NCBI GenBank assembly: GCA_041908165.1
Contig: JAYRFV010000084.1
Span: forward strand, 1-14,344
Direction: 5' to 3'
Length of the DNA stretch: 14,344 bases
Origin: JACQZU01 sp041908165
GTDB taxonomy: Bacteria; Acidobacteriota; Holophagae; Holophagales; Holophagaceae
In this document: piece by piece, positions 7,801 through 13,845 of the stretch
Numbering within the stretch: position 1 is the first letter of the stretch
Layout: the number at the start of each line of letters is the position of its first letter
Program-made: the position numbers and the translations under genes
Notes under the pieces: generated by a model
Seen by the model: the letters and a program-made list of their open reading frames with translations, nothing else
Told to the model about the DNA's origin: nothing
Databases searched by the model: none

Positions 7801-8035
7801 ACAGTCCGGCGATGCCCAGCACGATCGACCGTCCATCGAAGATCAGGCCCGGCCGGAGCACCACCGGGGTCGCCATCCCGACCAGGGTCGCGGTCCCGAA
7901 CAGCAGGCCCAGGAGCAGGGAGTAGCGGAGGCCGCGGCGCTGGCCGCCGCGCTGGAAGCCGCGCATGAGGAATCCGCTGGCCAGGCAGAGGCTGGCGAGC
8001 AGGGACAGGTTGTGGACCAGCGAAAGGGGAACCAC
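4808..8035 (-). CDS. Hybrid sensor histidine kinase: LytS-type membrane domain, four PAS, HisKA, HATPase, receiver
   Basis: About 1075 residues. Order of domains: a 5TMR-LytS-like membrane region (about 3-190, with the family motif PGLIFDGRSIVLGIAGLFGGP near 62-82); four PAS domains (about 201-312, 322-434, 444-565, 579-695), most ending in DITxRK/DITERK-type linkers; HisKA with H728 in GGIAHDMNNVLG; and an ATPase domain with N841, D869-TGTG and GTGLGL (895-900). The C-terminal receiver has DDDD (961-964), phosphoacceptor D1006 and K1056. No HPt or DNA-binding output is attached and no partner regulator is adjacent, so it probably feeds a distant phosphorelay. The start is uncertain. GTG 8035 gives MVPLSLVHNLSLL, typical of the family, while GTG 8074 adds 13 arginine-rich residues. 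It is convergent with kimA, with only 7 bp between the stop codons. Confidence 0.88.
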   Translation of the reverse strand: MVPLSLVHNLSLLASLCLASGFLMRGFQRGGQRRGLRYSLLLGLLFGTATLVGMATPVVLRPGLIFDGRSIVLGIAGLFGGPLAAGVAASIAAAYRLQIGGPGALMGVLVILESASLGVAAQVLGRRLPAITRPLPMLGLGLLIHLVMLALMMVLPGGLGAEALRSVGPVVLTAYPVAFLLVGQAFVELERHFRTERELQQSEARHRSYVDHAPDGVFIVDGGGAYLDANPAACAMTGYTRPELLTMHVPDLLHPGSLADGLAHFARLKDTGASTGEVQIRTRNGAVHWWLLDAVRLAEDRYLGYARDITGRKAAESALLESEERFRTVFEQGIDGMLIFSPEGRILDANESLARMRGLSREDLRGMHLSDLDSPADAALIPERMARLLRGETLRIELEQVHRDGHTFQVEATARRVFSGEQPVILSFHRDITARKQAEEALRTSEARLQMLLDSTGEGIYGIDNQGHCTFCNPACLRLLGYERPEQLLGRNMHDLIHHSFQDGTHRPEDQCRISLAFLAGEGTHEEGELFWRADGSPFPAEYRSYPQWKDGRVVGAVVTFTDITERKRNEDALRQSEARFRHISSSMMDIAYSCAPRAGGDYAIEWMIGATERLLGRTLEEILAGGCWGALVAEEDRPAFSRNVTGLAPGESGSCELRLRRKDGSVAWFQSFARCEAGADGRHQVFGALVDIGERRRAEEDRRALEAQLHQAHKLESLGGLAGGIAHDMNNVLGAILGLATAQVEGHPPGTSTRAAFETIIKATERGGSMVRRLLGFTHRTAAEERELDLNELIEEEVRLLERTTLARIGLRLELEPALPPVLGDAGSLTHALMNLAINALDAMPESGTLTFRTRRLDPDRVEVCVEDTGTGMSREVLARAVDPFFTTKAQGKGTGLGLSLVYSTMKAHRGELAIDSEPGRGTRVRLRLPAGTARTPMTPGAAPEPPEPEGSHLAILVVDDDDLIQTSVGMLLEVLGHEVHAASSGEEALDLLEGGVRLDRVILDMNMPGLGGAGTLPRLRALRPDLPVLLATGRTDQTALDLVKAHPHTTLLSKPFTMEEVSAALSGRRPAHD

Positions 8036-8139
8036 GGTGGCTCGTGTCGAAGGACGACGCCTCCCTATCGTCACCGGCCCGGTCCACCCTGAATCCAGAC
8101 CCGGCCGCCGCTTCCGGTGCCACCCGCCGCGATCCGGCC

Positions 8140-8145
8140 TATGAT
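8140..8145 (+). promoter_or_regulatory. Putative -10 box of the gene at 8152
   Basis: TATGAT lies exactly 6 nt (CGGCGC) before the ATG at 8152 and there is no Shine-Dalgarno sequence. This supports 8152 over the longer in-frame start at 8044 and suggests a leaderless transcript. Confidence 0.55.
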
Positions 8146-8151
8146 CGGCGC

Positions 8152-10065
8152 ATGGGCTGGAAGCCGGTCCCTCGTGCGGGCGTGGACCCGCGAACCCTGC
8201 CGCTCGACCGGCAGCAGGGTGACCTCCTGGCCTGCCTGGACGGCAGCCTGGACCTGCCGGCCCTGGCCGCGCGCACCGGCCTCGGGGAACCGCAGGTGGC
8301 GCGCCTGCTGCGCGCCCTGGTGGCGCTGGGGGCCGTGGCGCCGCCGTCTCCTGAGCCGGAACCCGCTCCCGGTCCGGATCCGGAACCGGATCCGGAACCG
8401 GAACCCGGACCCCGCGAGGCCGCGACGCACCGCCAGCTGTTCGAGACCCGCCTGCGCGGCCGGCCCGTGGACGTCCGGGCGGCCCTGGCCCGGGTCGCCG
8501 AGGAGCCGGAACTGAGCGCCCTCTGCTTCGACCCGGCGGCCGAGGTGCTGCGCGCCCTGCTGGAGAACCCGCGCACCGGCCTCGCCCAGGCCCGGCTCCT
8601 CGCAGCCCACCACCGCACCGCAGCCGGCCTGGAGGCGCTGGGCGCGCGGACCGCCCTGGCCGGGGACGACGGGGTGCGTCGCGCCCTGCTGCAGAACCCC
8701 CTGCTGCCGCCGGGCCTGTACCGGCGGCTGTGGGCCGGCCGCCGCCTGCAGGAACAGTACCTGGTGGCGGTCTCCCGCGACGTTCCGGAGCAGGTCCGCG
8801 CGGTGGCGCGCGAGGCCTTCCGCGCCAGCTTCAACCAGCGCACCGGCGAGGAGCGGGCGGAGCTGATCCTGGCCACCGAAGGCCGCTGCCTGGCGAGCCT
8901 CACCGGGCTGACCCTCGACGGCCACGCCACCGCCCTCCTGTGCCGGCGCACCTACGTCTCCACCCTGCTGATCCAGAACATCGCCCGCTGGAGCGCCACC
9001 CCAACGCCGGGTCCGGGCCGCCCTGAAGGGGCCCGGCCGAGGGTCCCGCCGTATCATCCAGGGATGCTGCCGACCCTGGTCCAGAACCTGAGCGACCTGC
9101 TCCGCCACGCCCTGGAGCACGGGACCGAGGACGCGCTGGTGCTGCACGACGGCCGGTCGCCCCTGGCCCGGCTGCTGGCGGAGGGCTACCGTTCGGCCCT
9201 TCCCGGGGCCGGGTTCCTGGATGTCGACGCCCACCCCGCCGGGCACGTGCTTTCCCAGGTCGAGGCCCTGCGGGCGGGTTCCCTGGTGGTGCTGGTCCAG
9301 TCCACGCGCTTCGACCTGCAGCGGCACCGGTTCCGGCTGACCCTGTTCCAGCGCGGCCTGAAGGTTGTCGAGCACCCGCACCTGGGCCGCATGCAGGAGG
9401 ACGAACTCGGCACCTACGTGGACGCCCTGGCCTACGATCCCGAGGAGATCCGGCCCCTGGGCCTGGCCCTGAAGGCGCGCCTCGACGCGGCGGAGCGGGT
9501 CACCCTCGTCTCGGCCGCCGGCGTCCTGTCCTACGCGGGGCCGCTCGAAGCGGCCAAGCTGAACCTGGGCGACTACCGGGGCGCGCGCCACGTGGGAGGA
9601 CAGTTCCCCATCGGCGAGGTCATCACCGAACCGGTGGACCTCGCGGGCTGCAGCGGCCGGGTGTCGATCCACGCCTATGGCGAGGCCGATTTCACCCTCT
9701 GCAGCCTGCCGGAACCCTTCCCCCTGGTCGTCGAAGGCGGCCAGGTGGCCGCGGCGCCGGGCGCGCCGCCCGGCTTCCAGGCGGTCCTGGACGCGATCCG
9801 CGCCGCCGAAGGGGTGGTGTGGGTGCGGGAGCTCGGGTTCGGGCTCAACCGCGCCTTCTCCCGCACGCGGACCGTCACCGACGTCGGCACCTACGAGCGG
9901 GTCTGCGGTGTGCACCTGTCCCTGGGGGCGAAGCACCCGATCTTCCCCAAGCCCGGGTTCGATCCGCGCCTGACCCGCTTCCACGTGGACGTGTTCTGCG
10001 ACCTTGAACGGGTCGAGGTCGACTCGGATCCGGTCTGGGCGGCGGGCCGGTACCGGCTGCCCTGA
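8152..10065 (+). CDS. Winged-helix/repeat protein fused in frame to an M29-aminopeptidase-like domain
   Basis: An open frame of 637 residues from ATG 8152. Residues about 14-62 (LPLDRQQGDLLACLDGSLDL and following) look like a small winged-helix module. Residues 64-88 are a Pro/Glu/Asp linker. Residues about 92-282 are alpha-helical with recurring NP-x2-(2)G/P motifs (LLENPRTGLAQARLLA, LLQNPLLPPGLY), reminiscent of HEAT/LRV-type repeats. Residues 283-304 are Pro/Gly/Arg-rich with poor third-position GC. Residues 305-637 resemble M29 aminopeptidases, with likely metal ligands E489, E560, H588, H611 and D613. A second ATG at 9064 has its own -10-like box, so the frame may really be two genes whose separating stop codon was lost. 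The cellular role is unknown. The N-terminal part suggests protein interaction and the C-terminal part a metallopeptidase fold. Confidence 0.75.
   Translation: MGWKPVPRAGVDPRTLPLDRQQGDLLACLDGSLDLPALAARTGLGEPQVARLLRALVALGAVAPPSPEPEPAPGPDPEPDPEPEPGPREAATHRQLFETRLRGRPVDVRAALARVAEEPELSALCFDPAAEVLRALLENPRTGLAQARLLAAHHRTAAGLEALGARTALAGDDGVRRALLQNPLLPPGLYRRLWAGRRLQEQYLVAVSRDVPEQVRAVAREAFRASFNQRTGEERAELILATEGRCLASLTGLTLDGHATALLCRRTYVSTLLIQNIARWSATPTPGPGRPEGARPRVPPYHPGMLPTLVQNLSDLLRHALEHGTEDALVLHDGRSPLARLLAEGYRSALPGAGFLDVDAHPAGHVLSQVEALRAGSLVVLVQSTRFDLQRHRFRLTLFQRGLKVVEHPHLGRMQEDELGTYVDALAYDPEEIRPLGLALKARLDAAERVTLVSAAGVLSYAGPLEAAKLNLGDYRGARHVGGQFPIGEVITEPVDLAGCSGRVSIHAYGEADFTLCSLPEPFPLVVEGGQVAAAPGAPPGFQAVLDAIRAAEGVVWVRELGFGLNRAFSRTRTVTDVGTYERVCGVHLSLGAKHPIFPKPGFDPRLTRFHVDVFCDLERVEVDSDPVWAAGRYRLP
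9052..9057 (+). promoter_or_regulatory. Putative internal -10 box before ATG 9064
   Basis: TATCAT is followed by 6 nt (CCAGGG) and the in-frame ATG at 9064, the same spacing as at 8140-8152. It sits in a stretch (about 9000-9063) whose codons lack the usual G/C third positions, so it looks like an intergenic promoter embedded in an open frame. Confidence 0.5.
9064..10065 (+). CDS. M29-aminopeptidase-like protein (alternative start inside the longer frame)
   Basis: This reading of the second half gives a 333-residue protein starting at ATG 9064, close to the length of compact M29-like proteins. M29 features: GDYRGARHVGGQFPIGEV (169-186, with E185), WVRELGFGLN (253-262, E256), GVHLSLGAKH (282-291, H284) and RFHVDV (305-310, H307 and D309). 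In M29 enzymes such as AmpS/AmpT the two-metal site uses Glu, Glu, His, Tyr, His, Asp. The position expected to hold Tyr, seven residues after the first His, is H291 here. The enzyme would trim N-terminal residues from peptides, but activity is not assured. It may be expressed alone from the 9052 box, as part of the fusion, or both. Confidence 0.45.
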   Translation: MLPTLVQNLSDLLRHALEHGTEDALVLHDGRSPLARLLAEGYRSALPGAGFLDVDAHPAGHVLSQVEALRAGSLVVLVQSTRFDLQRHRFRLTLFQRGLKVVEHPHLGRMQEDELGTYVDALAYDPEEIRPLGLALKARLDAAERVTLVSAAGVLSYAGPLEAAKLNLGDYRGARHVGGQFPIGEVITEPVDLAGCSGRVSIHAYGEADFTLCSLPEPFPLVVEGGQVAAAPGAPPGFQAVLDAIRAAEGVVWVRELGFGLNRAFSRTRTVTDVGTYERVCGVHLSLGAKHPIFPKPGFDPRLTRFHVDVFCDLERVEVDSDPVWAAGRYRLP

Positions 10066-10088
10066 CGCGGCGCCCCGAGGCACGGTGG

Positions 10089-10094
10089 TATAGT
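10089..10094 (+). promoter_or_regulatory. Putative -10 box of the propeller-GGDEF gene
   Basis: TATAGT lies 24 nt before the GTG start, so this message would have a short leader. The leader contains CCCCC (97-101 of the 10,000s) and GGGGG (10108-10112), which can pair around ATTGGC. The GGGGG run is also the only purine-rich stretch that could bind the ribosome. No clear -35 box is seen. Confidence 0.45.
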
Positions 10095-10118
10095 CCCCCC
10101 CATTGGCGGGGGTCGCCC

Positions 10119-13055
10119 GTGCGCGTCGGTCCTGGATTCGATCAGCCTGGGAGTCGCCTGCGCCGCGCGCTGGCGGCCCTCGCGCTGGCCGCGGTGGCCT
10201 GCCTCGCGGCCGGATCCGGAGAGGTGCGGCCGCTGACGCAGTACAAGGTCGACGGCTGGCAGACCGAGCAGGGGCTGCCGCTCAACACGGTCCAGGCCCT
10301 GCTGCAGACGAGGGACGGCTACCTCTGGGTCGGAACCATGGGAGGGCTGGCGCGGTTCGACGGGGTCCGCTTCAGGACCTTCGATCCGCGGTCGGTGCCG
10401 GAGCTCGGCTTCGGCTCGATCTTCGGCCTGATGGAGGACGCCGAAGGCACCCTGTGGATCGGCCGGTCCGGGGCTGCCGTCCTCTACCGGAACGGGGGGT
10501 TCCGGGTCGCCTTCGACGAGACGGTGACGGACGGCAGGCGGGTCTGGTCCTTCTGCCAGGATGCCGCCGGCGTGGTCTGGGCGGCCACGGAGAACGGCCT
10601 GGTGCGCTGGGAGAAGGGCTCGGTCCGCGTCTTCCGCCGCGGCGACGGGCTGCCCACCGACAAGCTCCGGGCCGTGGCCCTCGACCGCGGCGGCACCCTG
10701 TGGATCGGCACCACCGGCGGCGGCCTGGTGTCCCTCGCGGGCGGCCGGTTCCGGACCTACGGGAGGGCCGAGGGCCTGCCCAACCAGGAGGTCCGGGCGG
10801 TGCTGCCGGACCCCGACGGCAGCCTCTGGGTGGCCACCGCCGGCGGCGGGCTCGCGCGCTTCAGCCAGGGGCGATTCCAGGTCTTCGGCCCCGCCCAGGG
10901 CCTGCCGACCGGCCAGTTGACGGCGCTGGCGAGGGACCGGGAGGGCGCCCTCTGGGTCGGCACCTGGGGCGCCGGGCTCAGCTGTTTGCGCAACGGCCGC
11001 TTCAGCACCTTGGACGCCACCGGCGGCCTGGCGGGCAACCAGATCTGGTCGCTCTGCGCCGACCGCGAGGGCTGCCTCTGGGTCGGCACCTGGGTCGGCG
11101 GGCTGAACCGGCTGCGGCAGCGCCACTTCCGGACCTTCGGGGTGCCCGAGGGGCTGTCCCACGACAACGTCCGCGCGGTCCTTCACGGGCGCGACGGGGC
11201 CCTCTGGGCCGCCACGGGAGGGGGCGGCGTGAACCGGATCGATCCCTCAGGGAGGGTGACCTGGATCCGGACCCGCGACGGGCTTCCCTCCGACGAAGCC
11301 TCCTCCCTGTGCGAAGGGCAGGACGGCTCCCTGTGGATCGGGACCAACACGGGCGGGGTCGCCTGGCTGAAGAACGGCCGCCTCACCCGCTTCGGCACCG
11401 CGCAGGGCCTGCCCTCCAACGACGTCCGGGCCCTCCTCCAGGACCGGGGCGGCACCCTCTGGGTGGGCACCGTGGCCGGCCTCGCCCGGTTCGACGGTCG
11501 GCGCTTCGTCCCGGTCCGCCGGCCCGGGGCGCCCGCGGACGCGGTCACCACCCTGTTCGAGGACCGTGCCGGCACCCTCTGGCTGGGCACCGCCGGGCGC
11601 GGGCTGGTGCGGTACCGGGAGGGTGAATTCCGGTCCTTCACCCGGAAGGACGGCCTGGCGTCCAACTGGATCATGGCGCTGCACGAGGATGCCCAGGGCA
11701 GCCTCTGGATCGGGACCAACGGGGGCGGCCTCAGCCGGCTCCGCCACGAGCGCGTGGCCTCGATCCTGCCCGTCCACGGACTCTGGGACCCGATCGTCCA
11801 GGCGATCCTGGAGGACGCCGACGGACGCTTCTGGATGACCTGCAACCGCGGCTTCTTCTCCACCCCCAGGGCGGACCTCGACGCCGTCGCGGACGGCCGG
11901 AGGGACCGGATCGAATCCAGGGGCTTCGGGCCCGGCGACGGCCTGCGCAGCACCACCTTCTCGGGCGGCCAGCAGCCCTCCGGCGCCCGCGATGCCCGGG
12001 GCCGGCTGTGGCTCCCCACCTACCGGGGGCTGGTCGTCGTCGATCCCGCCGACCTGCCGGGGCCGCGGCCCGCACCCCCGGTCCTGTTCGAGGATGTCAC
12101 CGTGGACAACGTGGAGCGGCCCGGGGGCGCGGAGGTGGTGCTCCCGCCCGGCTCCGCGCCCCTGTCCATCCGCTACACGGCGATGACCCTGATCGATCCG
12201 GAAGCGGTGCGGTTCCGCTACCGGATGGAAGGCTCGCCCGGCGGTTGGCGCGAGGTGGGCAGCCGGCGCGAGGCCTTCTTCCCGGGGCTCCCCCACGGCC
12301 GCTACCAGTTCCGGGTGGAGGCCTCGGTCGACGGCCGCACCTGGCGCCCGGCACCCGCCGCACTGTCCGTGCGGGTGCAGCCCTTCTTCTTCCAGACGGC
12401 CTGGTTCTCCCTCCTCCTGGGGGCGGCCGTCCTCGTCGCCGCCGGGACGATCTACGGGCTGCGCACCGTCCACTTCCGGCGCAGGCAGGCGGACATGGAG
12501 CGGCAGGTGCGGGAGAAGACCGAGGCGCTGCGCCAGGCGAACGAGGAACTCTCGCGGCTGTCCTTCCTGGATGCCCTCACCGGCCTGGCCAACCGGCGCT
12601 GCTTCGACGAGGCCCTGGAGAAGGAGTGGCGGCGCGCCCAGCGGTTCCGGACGCCGCTGGCCCTGGTGATCGCCGATGTCGACGCCTTCAAGGCCTACAA
12701 CGATGCCCTGGGCCACCCCGAAGGGGACCGCTGCCTGGCCGCGGTGGCCGGGGTGTTCCGCGATTCGGTCGGCCGTGCCGGCGACCTGGCGGCCCGCTAC
12801 GGGGGCGAGGAATTCGTGGTCCTGGTGCCGGGCGCCGACCTCGGGACCGCCAAGGCCCTCGCCGAGAAGCTCCGCCGCGACTGCGAGGGCCTGGCGATCC
12901 CGCACCCTGCGTCACCGGCCGGCCCCTGGGTGACCCTCTCCGCCGGTGCCGCCGCCTGCCAGCCGGAGGAGGGCCTGGCGATGGCCTCGCTGCTCGCCGA
13001 GGCCGACGCCGCGCTCTACCGCGCCAAGCACGGGGGCCGCAACCGGGTCGGGTAG
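10119..13055 (+). CDS. Two-component-type propeller sensor with Y_Y_Y domain and GGDEF diguanylate cyclase
   Basis: 978 residues. A signal-peptide-like N-terminus (arginines, then a hydrophobic stretch to about residue 33) precedes 14 propeller repeats. These are recognisable by LWVGT/LWIGT-type cores from about residue 68 to 635 and are enough for two seven-bladed propellers. A Y_Y_Y domain follows (about 660-755). One membrane segment spans about 755-783, then a short coiled coil (about 787-815), and a GGDEF domain to the end. The catalytic motif is GGEEF (895-899). The allosteric I-site RxxD (R886-x-x-D889) is intact five residues upstream, so c-di-GMP synthesis with product inhibition is expected. 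The large periplasmic part should sense an unknown ligand, perhaps a glycan as in related hybrid two-component systems. GTG 10119 is chosen because it begins the signal peptide. A nearby neighbour with a matching job is not evident. Confidence 0.9.
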   Translation: MRVGPGFDQPGSRLRRALAALALAAVACLAAGSGEVRPLTQYKVDGWQTEQGLPLNTVQALLQTRDGYLWVGTMGGLARFDGVRFRTFDPRSVPELGFGSIFGLMEDAEGTLWIGRSGAAVLYRNGGFRVAFDETVTDGRRVWSFCQDAAGVVWAATENGLVRWEKGSVRVFRRGDGLPTDKLRAVALDRGGTLWIGTTGGGLVSLAGGRFRTYGRAEGLPNQEVRAVLPDPDGSLWVATAGGGLARFSQGRFQVFGPAQGLPTGQLTALARDREGALWVGTWGAGLSCLRNGRFSTLDATGGLAGNQIWSLCADREGCLWVGTWVGGLNRLRQRHFRTFGVPEGLSHDNVRAVLHGRDGALWAATGGGGVNRIDPSGRVTWIRTRDGLPSDEASSLCEGQDGSLWIGTNTGGVAWLKNGRLTRFGTAQGLPSNDVRALLQDRGGTLWVGTVAGLARFDGRRFVPVRRPGAPADAVTTLFEDRAGTLWLGTAGRGLVRYREGEFRSFTRKDGLASNWIMALHEDAQGSLWIGTNGGGLSRLRHERVASILPVHGLWDPIVQAILEDADGRFWMTCNRGFFSTPRADLDAVADGRRDRIESRGFGPGDGLRSTTFSGGQQPSGARDARGRLWLPTYRGLVVVDPADLPGPRPAPPVLFEDVTVDNVERPGGAEVVLPPGSAPLSIRYTAMTLIDPEAVRFRYRMEGSPGGWREVGSRREAFFPGLPHGRYQFRVEASVDGRTWRPAPAALSVRVQPFFFQTAWFSLLLGAAVLVAAGTIYGLRTVHFRRRQADMERQVREKTEALRQANEELSRLSFLDALTGLANRRCFDEALEKEWRRAQRFRTPLALVIADVDAFKAYNDALGHPEGDRCLAAVAGVFRDSVGRAGDLAARYGGEEFVVLVPGADLGTAKALAEKLRRDCEGLAIPHPASPAGPWVTLSAGAAACQPEEGLAMASLLAEADAALYRAKHGGRNRVG

Positions 13056-13087
13056 GCGGCCTACGGCATCGACCGTATGGAATCCCC

Positions 13088-13100
13088 AGGGGCGGCCCCT
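13088..13100 (+). terminator. Small hairpin after the propeller-GGDEF gene
   Basis: AGGGGC and GCCCCT form a short perfect inverted repeat around one base (realistically a 5-bp stem with CGG loop), 33 bp after the stop codon at 13055. No T-run follows, so a role in termination is weakly supported. Confidence 0.25.
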
Positions 13101-13139
13101 AGCCTGGAGGAGGGGAGCGGACTGCCCCAGGGGTGTGGA

Positions 13140-13235
13140 ATGACGGCCATGTTCATCCTCGGGTTCCTGACGGGCGGGGCCTTCTGTCTCACGGCCCTGG
13201 CCTATGCGGTCCCCAAGCGGCGGAACCTGGCCTAG
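13140..13235 (+). CDS. Probable 31-residue single-span membrane microprotein
   Basis: ATG 13140 to TAG 13235 encodes 31 residues: a short start (MTAM), a continuous hydrophobic stretch (FILGFLTGGAFCLTALAYAV), and a positive tail (PKRRNLA). This gives one transmembrane helix with the basic end probably in the cytoplasm. An AGGGG (13129-13133) lies 6 nt before the ATG and a second purine-rich stretch (GGAGGAGGGG) further upstream. Third codon positions are almost all G/C. Such proteins often modulate a membrane complex, but no partner is indicated. It lies between a plus-strand gene and a convergent minus-strand gene, so it needs its own promoter or read-through from the GGDEF gene. A chance ORF cannot be excluded. 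Confidence 0.5.
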   Translation: MTAMFILGFLTGGAFCLTALAYAVPKRRNLA

Positions 13236-13265
13236 CCTCCCGGCCCCGGGCGGCCCCTGGCCCGG

Positions 13266-13652
13266 TCAGGTCGCCCAGAAGGATTCGGACAGCAGCCAGG
13301 CCGAGCCCTCCTTCACCAGCACGATCTTGCCGCGCAGCCGGTTCCCGGCGGCGCTGGTGGCAGTGGCCCGGAGCACGCAGGAGCGGCCGCTGACCGTCTC
13401 GGACTCGATCTTCACGTCCTTGAGGTCGGCGCCCTCCTTGAGGCGGCCGACCCAGACTGGATGATCCTCCTTCGGGCGCGACTCGAGCATGGCGCGGTAG
13501 GCCTTCGACAGGTGCGGCAGCAGATCGGCCAGCACCTTCGCATCCCGCGTGGCGGCCAGGTACGCCAGGTAGGCGGCCGAAGGGGTGGCGGGAACCGCAG
13601 GCTGGGCCAGGAGCGGCGCGACCAGCAACAGGATGGCGGGGTGGCGTGGCAA
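13266..13652 (-). CDS. Small exported protein of unknown function
   Basis: 128 residues. The N-terminus MPRHPAILLLVAPLLAQPAVPA is a typical Sec signal peptide with likely cleavage after the VPA/AxPA region near residue 22, so the mature protein of about 105 residues is periplasmic or secreted. The mature part has an alpha-helical first half (AYLAYLAATRDAKVLADLLP) and a beta-rich second half ending in KIVLVKEGSAWLLSESFWA. That pattern is seen in NTF2-like/DUF4878-type lipoproteins, but I do not recognise the family with confidence. The TTG start at 13652 is chosen because GGGAGG lies 4 nt upstream and the signal peptide begins right after it. The gene is monocistronic and convergent with the microprotein gene. 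Confidence 0.75.
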   Translation of the reverse strand: MPRHPAILLLVAPLLAQPAVPATPSAAYLAYLAATRDAKVLADLLPHLSKAYRAMLESRPKEDHPVWVGRLKEGADLKDVKIESETVSGRSCVLRATATSAAGNRLRGKIVLVKEGSAWLLSESFWAT

Positions 13653-13662
13653 GGGACCTCCC

Positions 13663-13845
13663 GGATGATGGGGAAGGATAACCTGTCGCCAAAGGTGGAA
13701 CGCCTGGTTCCCTGACGGCTCCGACAGCGCGCAGGCGCTGCCTCAGCCTGGGACCTGCCGGGCCGCCATCCTTTCTCGGAGGTTCGAATCGCCTCGTCCA
13801 TCTGGCCCGCACCCGCGAAGACCCTGTCGGGTCTCCGCCGATGCG
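13663..13845 (-). repeat. Decayed third unit of the tRNA-Pro trailer repeat
   Basis: This region keeps landmarks of the 185-bp units in the same order: a GC-rich body, CTCGGAGG-TTCGAAT (from 13775, 187 bp before its counterpart in the next unit), then a nested hairpin at the terminator position. The hairpin has ACCCGC (13811-13816) with GCGGGT (13843-13848), and AGACCC (13819-13824) with GGGTCT (13829-13834). Similarity is otherwise low, suggesting an older copy. It overlaps the upstream region of the small exported protein gene, whose promoter must lie here. Confidence 0.45.

Noticed and set aside
8071..10083. 670-codon minus-strand open frame opposite the fusion gene
   Set aside because: It is a Gln/Arg/Gly-rich antisense shadow with no recognisable domain.
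10119..10220. Lipoprotein signal in the propeller protein (AVAC)
   Set aside because: The residue three before Cys is Ala and the region reads equally well as an ordinary signal peptide or anchor. Support is too weak to call.
11247..12905. 552-codon minus-strand frame opposite the propeller-GGDEF gene
   Set aside because: The periodicity comes from antisense of the propeller repeats, not from a real protein.
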